Shown in pieces: positions 25,435 through 34,558 of a DNA stretch of 64,000 nt. Location: NCBI GenBank assembly GCA_016712145.1, contig JADJRO010000001.1, positions 1,426,001 through 1,490,000 on the forward strand, read 5' to 3'. The notes below the pieces were generated by a model. That model did not search any database, was not told the DNA's origin, and saw only the letters and a program-made list of their open reading frames with translations. The stretch comes from Saprospiraceae bacterium (lineage in GTDB: Bacteria; Bacteroidota; Bacteroidia; Chitinophagales; Saprospiraceae). Numbering within the stretch: position 1 is the first letter of the stretch; each line of letters starts with the position of its first letter. The position numbers were made by a program, and so were the translations under genes.

Positions 25435-27707
25435 TAATTGGAATCAATCAATATCGCAACGGTGAAATCAAAGATTATGATTTGATAAAAACTGTTTGCA
25501 CCTACTTTGATAAGATAAAAGGAGAAGAAATAACAGAATCGGATAGGAGGTTTTTGAAATTTATTTCCAATATAATCGGAATTCCTCACTTTTTTGATTT
25601 GTTAGATAAGTTCAATCAAAGTACTACCATTGAAAACTTTGACCTAAATACACTTTCTGCAATATTTTACGAAAGTACTTTGAATTTAGATGAAAAAATC
25701 AAGGTTCATAAATTTCAAAAGCGGATATTAGAAAAGTATACCCCGGGTGCGCTCAATAGGTATTTTCTTTCTGCTAGCACTTCATTTGGCAAAACACATA
25801 TCGTTTTTGAAATAATCAAAAAGATGGAGTATAAAAATGTGGTTTTGATTTTTCCGACAATTGCACTTCTCTCGGAGAATTTGGAACGGCTCATATCCTC
25901 ACATAACTATCAGTATTTTTTGAATAACTATGATATTCACACACTGAGTGAAGTAAGAGAGTTTAGTGAGAAGAATTTATTTATCTACACACCTGAAAGA
26001 TTTCTTTCATTCATTGAAAATAAAACAAGTGATATAAAATTCGATTTTGCATTTATAGATGAAGTTTATAAAATTGATAATGAATACATCATTGATGAAG
26101 AGGTACGAGAAAATGAAAGAGATGTAGCATATAGATTAGCGGTGTTTGAACTACTACAACCTCATGTTGATGTCTTATTGGCAGGTCCATACATAGATTT
26201 TACTCAACAGAATGATCCAAAATACAACTCGTCATTTGACCGTTTTTGTTCAGAAAATCAAATCGAATTGATGGATTATAACAATTACGAAATTGTGAAT
26301 AAAACATATGTTGATATTAAAGGTAGTCGAGAATATACTGTAGATGATGAATTGACGTTAGATTTTTCAAGTAACAAAAAAGATACACTATTAACTGAAA
26401 CGCTAAAATCAGTAATTTCTATTAAACAGAATTCTATTGTGTATTGCTATTCCAAGGCTTCAGTTGAATCATACGCAAAAAAATTGCTGGCATCTAGATT
26501 GTTGAGTGATCATAATAATGCAGAATATTCTGAATTTATATCTCATATTGAAGAAAACTTCAATAAAGACTGGACTCTAATTGAAGCACTTAAACAAGGA
26601 ATTGGAATTCATCATGGCTTGGTTCCAAAGTATCTACAAAAAGAGATTGTCTCTTTGTTCAATAATGGATTATTAAGAGTTCTAATTTCAACCACAACCA
26701 TTACGGAAGGAGTGAATACTTCGGCAAAAAATTTGATTGTGCTTCACCACAAGAAAGGAAATAAGGAATTGAAAAAGTTTGATGCAAAGAATATTGCTGG
26801 TAGAGCAGGAAGATTTTTATTCCACTATAGTGGGAGAGTAATTGTTTTAAATAACAAATTTATGAATGCAATAAATTCTGAAGCTGAAGGGATCAAGCAT
26901 AGAAATTATGATCTTGACGCACAAAAGGATGAGATTGATTTGTTCTATACAATTGAGGAGTTCCTTAAGCCTGAAGATAGACAAAGGAAGTTGAATATTG
27001 TTTCAATGCAGGAAGAGCGTGGAATCCCGGATTTCGTTTTTGCTCTTTATAAAGTCGTAAGTCGCTTGCATAAGATTCAGCTTTATGATCGTATTCAAAA
27101 TATGACTATAGCGGAGTTGAGTTCTATTAAAGCATTGATTCGACAAATAAATTTTAAATTAAATATTGATTATGATGGGTTTCAAACTGTTTTAAATATT
27201 ATCAAGCCAATTGTTCTTAATCCGAAAATGAAATTTTTAATTGAATATAAAGGAAAAAATGGGGAATACTCTGTTTTGACCCATTTAATTTACTTTTATC
27301 TTTCGGAAGGATTTTCAGGTTCTATTAGATATAAATTAAAGCATGGTATAAGTATTGATGAAGCAATTACTGAAACTTCTGATTTTGTTTACAATATTCT
27401 TAAATACCATGTTGTCAAATATTTAGGAGTATTCAATGTGATGTATAAACTCTCTCAGTCTAAAAATACTGGCAATACATTTGAAAATATTAATGGAATT
27501 GACCGACTGCTTACCAAGCTTGAATACAATGCAATAACAGAAAACGGAAGAATTGCAAGTGATTATGGAGTACCTTCCTCAATTGTTGATTATTATGAAA
27601 ACCCAACAAACTCAGACAATATTAAGTCTCAATTTGATCAATATGAGAATGGTATTTTTGAGAGGGTAGAAAAGATTATCAAAAGAAAAGAAAATAGAAA
27701 TGTATAG
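25404..27707 (+). CDS. hamB: Hachiman defence helicase HamB
   Basis: A 767-aa superfamily 2 helicase. Motif I is SASTSFGKTHIV at about 121-132, motif II IDEVYKI near 220, a Ski2-like GIHHGLVP near 410, motif V TTTITEGVN and motif VI NIAGRAGRF near 465. HamB-type proteins patrol DNA ends and release the HamA nuclease. The start lies inside the end of hamA, a translational coupling typical of toxin-like nuclease and control partner. It is the last gene of the defence run; a convergent gene follows 21 bases later. Confidence 0.9.
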   Translation: MDKIKEATSVIIGINQYRNGEIKDYDLIKTVCTYFDKIKGEEITESDRRFLKFISNIIGIPHFFDLLDKFNQSTTIENFDLNTLSAIFYESTLNLDEKIKVHKFQKRILEKYTPGALNRYFLSASTSFGKTHIVFEIIKKMEYKNVVLIFPTIALLSENLERLISSHNYQYFLNNYDIHTLSEVREFSEKNLFIYTPERFLSFIENKTSDIKFDFAFIDEVYKIDNEYIIDEEVRENERDVAYRLAVFELLQPHVDVLLAGPYIDFTQQNDPKYNSSFDRFCSENQIELMDYNNYEIVNKTYVDIKGSREYTVDDELTLDFSSNKKDTLLTETLKSVISIKQNSIVYCYSKASVESYAKKLLASRLLSDHNNAEYSEFISHIEENFNKDWTLIEALKQGIGIHHGLVPKYLQKEIVSLFNNGLLRVLISTTTITEGVNTSAKNLIVLHHKKGNKELKKFDAKNIAGRAGRFLFHYSGRVIVLNNKFMNAINSEAEGIKHRNYDLDAQKDEIDLFYTIEEFLKPEDRQRKLNIVSMQEERGIPDFVFALYKVVSRLHKIQLYDRIQNMTIAELSSIKALIRQINFKLNIDYDGFQTVLNIIKPIVLNPKMKFLIEYKGKNGEYSVLTHLIYFYLSEGFSGSIRYKLKHGISIDEAITETSDFVYNILKYHVVKYLGVFNVMYKLSQSKNTGNTFENINGIDRLLTKLEYNAITENGRIASDYGVPSSIVDYYENPTNSDNIKSQFDQYENGIFERVEKIIKRKENRNV

Positions 27708-27728
27708 AATTTTGATTTTATTTATTAA

Positions 27729-28232
27729 TTAGTTATACATATAAAACCATGCCATTGCAAGCGATAGAGCATCGAATAGGCCTGTATTCCTGTCCTCGCT
27801 AGTCCAGAGTTTGCGTTTTTTTGGTCGGCGTGTTTCAAGTTCTTTAAACTCTGTTAATAACCATTGAGAAATTTCAAATTTGGAGGTAACTCCGAAATTT
27901 TCAAATACATCCCGGATTTCATCTCTCGAAATATGAGCCACATGAAGATTCTCATTTTTTGCAAAAGCTGTAATTCTTGAAATCAAACTTCTGATTCGAT
28001 TTCCGGTTCTTGATGATTTACCTTCCGGGTCTAACAATATCAAAACCATTGGTTTAAAATAAGTTATTGAATCCTTAATTTTATCCAAAAGCCGGAAATT
28101 GCAGATGGGGTTCATCCGGACAATTCCGTAATCAATTAATTTTCTTGGTCCACTCATGTAAACAAAGCCAAAGCCATTGGCATTTGGATAAATAGCATAA
28201 ACAATTTTTGATTTTTCATTTTGTGTATTCAT
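27729..28232 (-). CDS. RuvC/RNase-H-fold-like protein of the element
   Basis: A 167-aa protein with the order of a RuvC-like fold: a first strand (YAIYPNANGFGFVYM), a second acidic strand (LILLDPEGKSSRTGN), and a C-terminal helix with two Asp (WTSEDRNTGLFDALSLAMAW). The usual first catalytic Asp is replaced (AIYPN instead of AIDPG), so resolvase activity is doubtful. It lies 6 bases after the XRE regulator gene on the same strand. A deleted copy of the same gene is left at 36892-37015. Function unknown; similar genes sit on Bacteroidota integrative elements in my recollection. Confidence 0.7.
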   Translation of the reverse strand: MNTQNEKSKIVYAIYPNANGFGFVYMSGPRKLIDYGIVRMNPICNFRLLDKIKDSITYFKPMVLILLDPEGKSSRTGNRIRSLISRITAFAKNENLHVAHISRDEIRDVFENFGVTSKFEISQWLLTEFKELETRRPKKRKLWTSEDRNTGLFDALSLAMAWFYMYN

Positions 28233-28238
28233 GTGATA

Positions 28239-28574
28239 TTATCTAATTAATTTTTTAATGGTTTCTTCAAGAAATCTAATTCTTTGGGTGTTCTTTAATG
28301 TTATTTGATCTTTTTTTAATTCTGGTACTAATTGAATTAATTTCTGGATAAGTTTTAATTTAATAATCTGAGATTCCTGCTCGAACAAGGATTCAATCGG
28401 GACATCAAATAAGTGATGATATATAAGTAATAGTTCAATGGTTGGAGTTCTCTGACCTTTTTCATATCTGGAAATGTTGGAGTAATCCGGTAAATCCAAT
28501 AGAAAGGCAATATCTTCCTGGACTAATCCGGACCGTTTGCGATATACTTTTAAATAGTTTGGTGGAGAAGTCAT
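28239..28574 (-). CDS. XRE-family transcriptional regulator
   Basis: A 111-aa protein with an N-terminal Cro/C1-type helix-turn-helix (YRKRSGLVQEDIAFLLD, then SNISRYEKGQRTPTIELLL) and a helical C-terminal tail that could dimerise. The RuvC-like gene follows in the same operon. Just upstream of its start an inverted repeat CAGGA/TCCTG (about 28601-28616) may serve as its own operator. Control of the defence operon or of element genes is possible. Confidence 0.88.
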   Translation of the reverse strand: MTSPPNYLKVYRKRSGLVQEDIAFLLDLPDYSNISRYEKGQRTPTIELLLIYHHLFDVPIESLFEQESQIIKLKLIQKLIQLVPELKKDQITLKNTQRIRFLEETIKKLIR

Positions 28575-28649
28575 AAATTAAAATGGGCACCAGGAATTAT
28601 TTATCCTGATGCCATAAGTTTATTCTTCTAAAGTTATCAATCGTAGACG

Positions 28650-28676
28650 GTAGAAATTGCCAATTTGTCAATTTTT
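28650..28676. repeat. Second copy of the GGTAGAAATTG repeat
   Basis: GGTAGAAATTG-CCAATTTG-TCAATTTT matches 18029-18055 at 23 of 27 bases. Both copies lie in non-coding DNA upstream of minus-strand genes of the element, and both are followed by a TTATGC(A/T)TCAAT block, 5 bases later at 18.06 kb and about 36 bases later here. Confidence 0.45.
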
Positions 28677-28739
28677 TCGCCCTAGATCCATGTTTGGTTA
28701 TAAATTTATGCTTCAATAAGTATCCGATTAATATAAAAT

Positions 28740-28890
28740 TATAAAACAGGAGCCTCTGCCCCTGTCGAAACGCAAATGCTGTGCATATTGAAGGTTGTCG
28801 CAGATTGCAATACAACGGTGCAAAGGCACCGTTGCTAAGGAAATTAAATTCGATTACATGGTTCATAATCGAAATAAGAGAGGAAGTATC
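28740..28890 (-). ncRNA. Candidate structured non-coding RNA ending in an intrinsic terminator
   Basis: Read on the minus strand, three perfect or near-perfect stems follow one another: TTCGATTA/TAATCGAA (8 bp, 28849-28873), CAACGGTGC/GCACCGTTG (9 bp with 4-base loop, 28813-28834), and ACAGGGGC/GCTCCTGT (8 bp, one G-T, loop AGAG, 28746-28765). The last is followed at once by TTTTATAATTTTAT and so reads as a terminator. The GC content of the stems stands out from the AT-rich surroundings. The 5' end is unknown. No match to a known RNA family is recognised by eye. Confidence 0.5.
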
Positions 28891-29025
28891 TGAAGTCAAG
28901 ATGTTAACCCATACAGTCCTTCGTGATACCTGTATTTTAGAATAGTTAATTACATTTTGTCAAGTCGTATTTTCATATATTTGCTGAGTAATGCATTTTT
29001 TATTATTTGTGCTAATATAAAAAGT

Positions 29026-29945
29026 ATGAGTCTAGGTAAACTTAAAAAGGTTGAACTAAGAGAGGGGTGGAAACACGAAGCTATGGATTTCACCCGATGG
29101 TTAGCTCAAGAAGAAAATCTTTTATTATTGAGCAATGAGATTGGATTTGACATTAAGCTCATCCAAACCGAAGCGAAAGTCGGTAGTTTTAATGTTGATA
29201 TTCTGGGAGAAGAAGAAAACACTGGACATAAAATAATTATAGAAAATCAATTAGAAATAACTAATCATGACCACTTGGGTAAAATTATCACTTATGCTTC
29301 CGGTTATGATGCCCGAATTATTATTTGGGTTGTTAAAAATGTAAGAGAAGAACACCGGCGTGCAATTGATTGGCTCAATGAAAACACTATTGAAGAGATT
29401 GGTTTTATTTATTAAAAATAGAGTTATGGCAAATCGCTGATTCGCCACTCGCACCTAAGTTTGAGATTATCTCTAAACCAAATGATTGGGCAAAAGTAGT
29501 AAAAAGTTCTGTTGATAGCACTGAGCTTACAGATACAAAGATTAAACAATTGCAATTCTGGGACGCTTTTAAAAGTTATGCGAAACAAACGAACACATCT
29601 CTACGCTTCCAAAAGAGCTATCCTCAACACTGGACTAACATAAGTATTGGGAGTAGTGATTGTCATATTTCACTTACAATAAATTCAAGGGAAAATCTAT
29701 TTGGGGTTGAAGTATATATTCCTGATAATAAGGAATTATTTACGAAATTAATAGGCGTAAAAAGCGAGATTGAAAACGAACTAAGTGAAAAATTAGAGTG
29801 GATGGAACTTCCGGAAAAAAAGGCCAGTAGAATTAAAGTTTCATATACTGGATATTTCGAACAGGAGCAAAATTGGGAAACTTACTTTTCATGGCTTCTT
29901 GGTGTTGCTGAGAAATTTAAATTAGTCTTTCCTAATTATTTTTAA
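29026..29945 (+). CDS. DUF4268 protein with PD-(D/E)xK-like N-terminal domain, split by a one-base homopolymer shift
   Basis: The start MSLGKLKKVELREGW at 29026 fits the family better than the longer frame from 28957. Residues 30-75 look like a restriction-nuclease-like core (FNVDILGEEENTG, then IIIENQLE). The first frame stops at 29415. One extra T in the run 29403-29406 would give EIGFYLLKIELWQIADSPLAPKF and continue into the DUF4268 part, whose C-terminal piece is the frame 29550-29945 (WETYFSWLLG). Total about 306 aa. Such proteins sit in defence and mobile regions; the activity is not established. The stop codon coincides with the start of a recombinase-tail repeat. Confidence 0.8.
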
Positions 29946-29993
29946 TTCTTCTATACTTTTCTTTGAAAGTGAATGGAACATTATTAATTAGAA
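29942..29993 (-). repeat. Recombinase 3'-end remnant, copy A
   Basis: About 52 bases are alignable without gaps to 32224 and 32845 at roughly 80% by eye. On the minus strand the sequence still translates as LIMFHSLSKKSIEELKIIRKD before a stop, against VMLHPLIKTSIAELRNYSM in the intact recombinase. It abuts the DUF4268 stop on one side and precedes the hydrolase/Mur-ligase block on the other. Confidence 0.6.
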
Positions 29994-30070
29994 AGCCTAA
30001 ATATTATGTCAATAAGTTAGTAAATTGTAAGTTATTATGTAATTTTATGAACTAGATAATATATAATAAT

Positions 30071-30793
30071 ATGGAAAACGTTTTTCTAATTCATGGCTGG
30101 AATTATACTAATTATTCAAAATATGGCTGTAAAGATGCTTGGTCAAACAGAAATGATTTTATTATAGAGTTATCAAAATATTTCAATGTAATTAAATTGA
30201 ATTTACCTGGATTTTGCGGTGAACCGGAGCCACCAAAAGATTGGAATCTTGAAGATTACGCCGATTTCTTTGAGCAATTTATTTTAAAGTCTAGGATAAA
30301 ACCAGATTATGTTCTTGGATACTCTTTTGGCGGAGCTGTTGCAATTAAATGGAAATTAAATTATCACAATAACTCAAAAATTATTTTAGTTTCACCAGCC
30401 ATAACAAGAGCTTATAAAGAGCGAAAAGAAACAAAATATTTAACAATTGGGAAAAAGTTAGTTCCACTCTTTATATCAAAATACTTAAGGCACATTTATC
30501 TTAAATTTATAATAAAGAATTCTTTTTATTTACAAGGAACTAAATTCTTGAGAAATTCATATCTTAATATTGTTAAGATTGATTTGGCAGATGAATTAAT
30601 AAAGATTCCAAATGATAAAATACTTTTAATCTTTGGTGAAAAAGATTCCGCAACACCACCACAGGTATTTAAATCAAGAATTGGCAAAGGCAAAGTTTTG
30701 GATAATCTACACATTATTGAAGGGGGAGGACATGATATTGCGACTACTAACTATGAACAGATAGTTGAAATTATTAAATGTTTCGCTACATGA
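30071..30793 (+). CDS. Alpha/beta-fold hydrolase
   Basis: A 240-aa hydrolase. The oxyanion/cap start FLIHGWNYTNYSKYG is followed by the nucleophile elbow GYSFGG at about 91-96, an acid in FGEKDSATPP near 200 and the base in EGGGHDIATT near 222, which completes a Ser-Asp-His triad. No signal peptide is present, so it acts in the cytoplasm. The end overlaps the start of the Mur-ligase gene by 16 bases, so the two are translated together. The substrate is unknown; thioesterase or peptidase action on the product of the partner ligase is plausible. Confidence 0.88.
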   Translation: MENVFLIHGWNYTNYSKYGCKDAWSNRNDFIIELSKYFNVIKLNLPGFCGEPEPPKDWNLEDYADFFEQFILKSRIKPDYVLGYSFGGAVAIKWKLNYHNNSKIILVSPAITRAYKERKETKYLTIGKKLVPLFISKYLRHIYLKFIIKNSFYLQGTKFLRNSYLNIVKIDLADELIKIPNDKILLIFGEKDSATPPQVFKSRIGKGKVLDNLHIIEGGGHDIATTNYEQIVEIIKCFAT

Positions 30794-32160
30794 AGTTTAA
30801 TGTCAGCATACTTAAATTAATTGATCACGAAGCGGATTTTGTTAATTTCAATGGTGATGAAGAGTTTGATTTTTTGGATATTGCTAAAATTAATAGTAAC
30901 CCGTTAATTGATAATAACGTACTATATTTTTGTGTTTATGATAATGAGCCGGAATTAGAAGGCTGGTATAACGAAGTATTTGATAGAGGAAAAGAGATTA
31001 AAAATAAAATAGAGACATACAAAAATTGGTCTTATGTGATTGATCATGGTACTTTAAAAGAAATTGAAAATAATTCTGTAAAGTTAATAGTAGTGAATGA
31101 TATTATAGGTTTTGCCAAATCCATTTTCCATTATGTGTTAACTCAAGTAGATCCCCAGATAGTTGCAATTACTGGTTCTGTTGGTAAAACAACTGCCACC
31201 GCATTATTAGAAGATGTGATTTCGACAAAATATTCCAGTTTGAGAGTGTACACCAAGCGAATTACACCACTTACGCTTTTTTCATATATTGTCAATTGCT
31301 TAGAATATTTTCATGAGGTCGTGGTGTTGGAAATGTCTTTATATAGGAAACACCATGTTTTTGAACTTGCCAAATTAATTACACCAAATATCGCAGTATT
31401 GCTAAACATTAAAAATATGCATATTGGTGTTAAGACTATTAATTCATTAAAAGATATATTTGAAGGTAAGATCCAGATAATACAACCTAATACAAAAGCA
31501 GTTATTAATAAAGCTGACGATTATTTATTAACTATTAATTATAATGTCGCTATTACATATTCTGCAAATGTTAATATTAATGCCGATATAATGCTTATTA
31601 GTTCCCAGTATAATAAAGTTCTAGTAAGTGTTTTTGACAGGATAATTGAACTTACGCTTTATATTCCAACTAGACTATTTATTGAACAATCACTGGTAGC
31701 TCTGGCAGTATGTCAGTTGATGAAAATTGATCTAAAGATGGCTGTGGAGAAAATAAGCAACTTTTCTCCAAAAGAGAATAGAATTAGGAAAATTATTATC
31801 GTCAACAAACCTGTGTATCTTGATGCAGATGTTACACATAGTGCGAGACTATTAGAAATGTCAGACAATTATTCGAATAATAGCTACTTAATAATTCATC
31901 ATGTCGATTTTAACCTTGAAAATCCTCAATATTTGTGTGAAGATTTTTATAGGTGCTTTAAGCGGTTTACAAAAGTGATTATTAATGATAAAGAATGGAA
32001 CCGTAAAAAATTAAGCGCAATAACTATGCCTGAGAACGTAATTTGGAAAAAGAAAGAAAAAATGCTTGAACACATTGAAGATAATAGTTTTATTGTTTAC
32101 CACTATTCAATGTTTTTTAAAAAAAATCACTCGATTGAGGAAATTCAAAATTTAGAATAA
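30778..32160 (+). CDS. Mur-ligase-family ATP-dependent ligase
   Basis: A 460-aa enzyme with a unique N-terminal 125 residues. The Mur ligase ATP loop VAITGSVGKTTATALL (about 130-145), an acidic strand VVVLEMSLYRKHH near 185, PNIAVLLNIKNMHI near 205 and a C-terminal domain with ENRIRKIIIV follow. The central pattern is closest to MurF-like enzymes, which join an amino acid or peptide to a carboxylate through an acyl phosphate. The N-terminal domain is not that of MurF. Paired with an alpha/beta hydrolase and bracketed by recombinase-tail repeats, it looks like an independent cargo unit making an amide-linked product. The substrate is unknown. Confidence 0.82.
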   Translation: MFRYMKFNVSILKLIDHEADFVNFNGDEEFDFLDIAKINSNPLIDNNVLYFCVYDNEPELEGWYNEVFDRGKEIKNKIETYKNWSYVIDHGTLKEIENNSVKLIVVNDIIGFAKSIFHYVLTQVDPQIVAITGSVGKTTATALLEDVISTKYSSLRVYTKRITPLTLFSYIVNCLEYFHEVVVLEMSLYRKHHVFELAKLITPNIAVLLNIKNMHIGVKTINSLKDIFEGKIQIIQPNTKAVINKADDYLLTINYNVAITYSANVNINADIMLISSQYNKVLVSVFDRIIELTLYIPTRLFIEQSLVALAVCQLMKIDLKMAVEKISNFSPKENRIRKIIIVNKPVYLDADVTHSARLLEMSDNYSNNSYLIIHHVDFNLENPQYLCEDFYRCFKRFTKVIINDKEWNRKKLSAITMPENVIWKKKEKMLEHIEDNSFIVYHYSMFFKKNHSIEEIQNLE

Positions 32161-32223
32161 CGCCTAAGGGACGAGCCCAGTTAATCGCTATCTGTAAGAA
32201 TCAATCTTTACTATCAAAATATT

Positions 32224-32297
32224 TTAATTCTGCTATACTTATTTTTACCAGTGAATGTAACATTATTAGTTCGGAAAACCACACACTACGCCCGCAT
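32224..32297 (-). repeat. Recombinase 3'-end remnant, copy B
   Basis: 74 bases match 32845-32918 without gaps at about 80% by eye. On the minus strand it reads RSVWFSELIMLHSLVKISIA and on to a stop, clearly homologous to the intact recombinase end. It separates the Mur-ligase block from the next small gene. Confidence 0.75.
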
Positions 32298-32446
32298 CCT
32301 TGTATTTTTTCTAATATATGGTAAGATTTACCTGAAATTCAGGGGTTATTTGAAATTTAATTTTAAATAAAAGTTTAGTTATTTTAGGTTTTCACTTATA
32401 TGGAAGCTTAAAATTGCTAAATTTTTATTCATTAAAATATAATATT

Positions 32447-32764
32447 ATGACAAAAGTAATTTTAAATGAAATCACTCAAGATGACATTCTGAAAAAAATG
32501 CAACTTATGCAGGAGGATTGTCCTGAAATGTTTGCAACTCCTGGCGCAAGAAAAAATGAAATATGCATAGGGTATTATTATCCTGATTTTGCATTAGCCC
32601 AAGCACTTTATTTTCAGACAGTAGGATTATCAAGTGCCAGACCGGATAGTGCTTATTCAAAAAAGCTACCTGTTGAAGGTACAAATGAAGAAGATACCTT
32701 CTATCCAATGTTTGCTGATGCAGAAGAGTATATTCGTTTGGAGCTTGGAGTTGAGAATGATTAA
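32447..32764 (+). CDS. 105-aa hypothetical protein (cargo between recombinase-tail repeats)
   Basis: A small acidic protein from ATG 32447 (MTKVILNEITQDDILKKM); an upstream in-frame ATG at 32414 adds 11 unlikely residues. There is no signal peptide or known domain. It carries a Tyr-rich centre (IGYYYPDFALAQALYF) and an acidic tail. It stands alone, between the remnant at 32224 and the recombinase gene, so it looks like the cargo unit acquired nearest the recombinase. Function unknown. Confidence 0.65.
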   Translation: MTKVILNEITQDDILKKMQLMQEDCPEMFATPGARKNEICIGYYYPDFALAQALYFQTVGLSSARPDSAYSKKLPVEGTNEEDTFYPMFADAEEYIRLELGVEND

Positions 32765-32812
32765 AATTTATTGAAAAAATTACAAAAAATGGCCGGATTC
32801 TTATGGATTCGG

Positions 32813-34545
32813 CTATTCATTTTGGTATAACATAGAATAATTCCTTAATTCTGCTATACTTGTCTTTATTAGTGGATGGAGCATTACAAGTTCTGAAATC
32901 CAAACATTAGGCCCGCATAGTGCATGTTCGCTTCGTTCAAGAAGCTTAAATCCATTTTTAGCTTTATATGTAAGGGTATTATCAAATAAATTGAGTTCGG
33001 AAAAGACTTTTTGCATGAGTTCTTCTTTTTCAAACGGAAGCGCATAATAATAATATAAATAAGCATCTTTTAAGAGTTCGGAAAGAATCACAAGGTCTTT
33101 TACTACTTCATCAATCGCAATGTCCGATGCGTTTTCTTCATTATGCAAGTTCTGGAGACGTTCCATTAACTTTGATTCTTCCTGAAGGAAGCTTTCGGGA
33201 GAATATACTGTGCTTTTTAGTAACGACAATCGGTTTTCTCGAAGGTAAGCAAGGTCTTCCCGGACTTTACTCATTTGGCGTTCAGTTTGCTCCAAGGACT
33301 TTTGTCGCTTAGATTCGAGGGATTTTAAATCAGTTTTTACAAGCTTATCAATTTCTTCAAGTTCTTGCTCAGAATAATAAAGCTTGCTCATAACTTCACC
33401 AACCTTGCATTCAATGTATTTTGCATTAATACTTTTATTGGGATTAGGGCAAGTCTTTTCACATCTTGCACCATAATAAGTAATGCCTTTCTTAACGTAT
33501 GGAGTATAGATACGCTGACAGTTTGCACAGCGAATCAAACCACGATATGGCAATTTTAGCTTTTCAGTATAATGAACACTTACTCGTTTTTTCATTAACA
33601 TTGACTGAACACGATTAAAAAGCTCTCTGCTTACAAGGGGTTGATGACTATTGCTGAGGCGTAATCCATTTTCAGAATCCTTGTCATTGATCATTCCAAT
33701 ATAGAATGGATTGCTGAGAATTCGATGAATTTGTTGATAAGTTGGTATTCTGCAAATCGGTTCTAGTTTTATTACTTCATCAGATAGCATTTCCGCAGAA
33801 GTTCTCCTTCGTCTTGAAGGAGACATTGTAAGTCCTTGTTGTTTTGCCCATTCTGTTAAATCATGAAGACTCCAAGTACCCTCAGAATATTTTTCAAAAT
33901 TGCTTTAATTATTGGAGCCTTGATGGGATCAATTGGTTTGTGTTCCGCTTTCCCTACATTTAAATATCCAACCGGAGCTCGGTAAGTGCAAATTCCTTCC
34001 TGACGGAGCTTTTTATTCTGATTTGAAACTTTCTCACTTATTACTCGGGAATAATGCTGAGCAAACATTGAATCCACATCCATGTGTAGCTCTCCGGCAC
34101 TGCTATCAGAATCATATTGAGCTTGCACAAATCGAATATCAACTCCTTGCTTCATTAATTTCCGCAAAACACTATCATCGTTTTTATTCCGACTTGCCCT
34201 ATCCCAACATAGGAAAATAACTCCCTTAAAATATCCTTCCTTTAGAAATTTTACTAATCTTAAGAATTTTGGTCTCTCAATTTTATATGTGACTTTTCCA
34301 CCTTCATCAATTTCGAAATCTTCATCTTCTTTAAATCCAGTATGGCTTTCTCTTATGATACCGCCCTTGCAAAAGTTATCAATATCAACAAAAGCTATAG
34401 GGAGATGATTTGTCTTGGCAAATGGAATTGCTTCACTTACCTGGTAGGCTAAAGAGTTTTTTTGATTATCCACATCATCCGTACTTTTGCGATTGTAGCT
34501 CAAATAGTGATTTTTATATGGTTTTTCCTCCTCTACTTTTTTCAT
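32813..34545 (-). CDS. Large serine recombinase, split by a one-base homopolymer shift
   Basis: Two frames form one recombinase of about 577 aa. The first (34545-33856) has the resolvase catalytic domain with YNRKSTDD around Ser21, ARG-type FLCWDRASRNKNDD and the Recombinase-domain start. At the T-run 33890-33894 (A on the coding strand) one more base would join AILKK-YSEGTWSLHDLTEW to the second frame. That frame continues with a recombinase domain, a zinc ribbon (CANCQRIYTPYVKK, then CEKTCPNPN) and a coiled coil. Such enzymes integrate and excise elements at short att sites. The 3' end is repeated at 32224 and 29942. It follows a replication-type gene in an operon. Confidence 0.88.
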
Positions 34546-34558
34546 TAGATTAATTATA

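Larger units (their letters stand above)
28575..29025. other. 451-base intergenic region with a candidate structured RNA
   Basis: Between the XRE gene and the DUF4268 gene. It contains a hairpin next to the XRE start, a copy of the GGTAGAAATTG repeat at 28650-28676, and three strong hairpins at 28746-28873 described separately. A minus-strand open frame of 100 codons (28597-28899) overlaps the hairpins but has an implausible composition, and I do not accept it. Confidence 0.5.

Noticed and set aside
28597..28899. 100-codon minus-strand open frame
   Set aside because: It covers the three perfect hairpins and the repeat copy, its start is not ATG, and the translation looks like arbitrary sequence; a structured RNA explains the region better.
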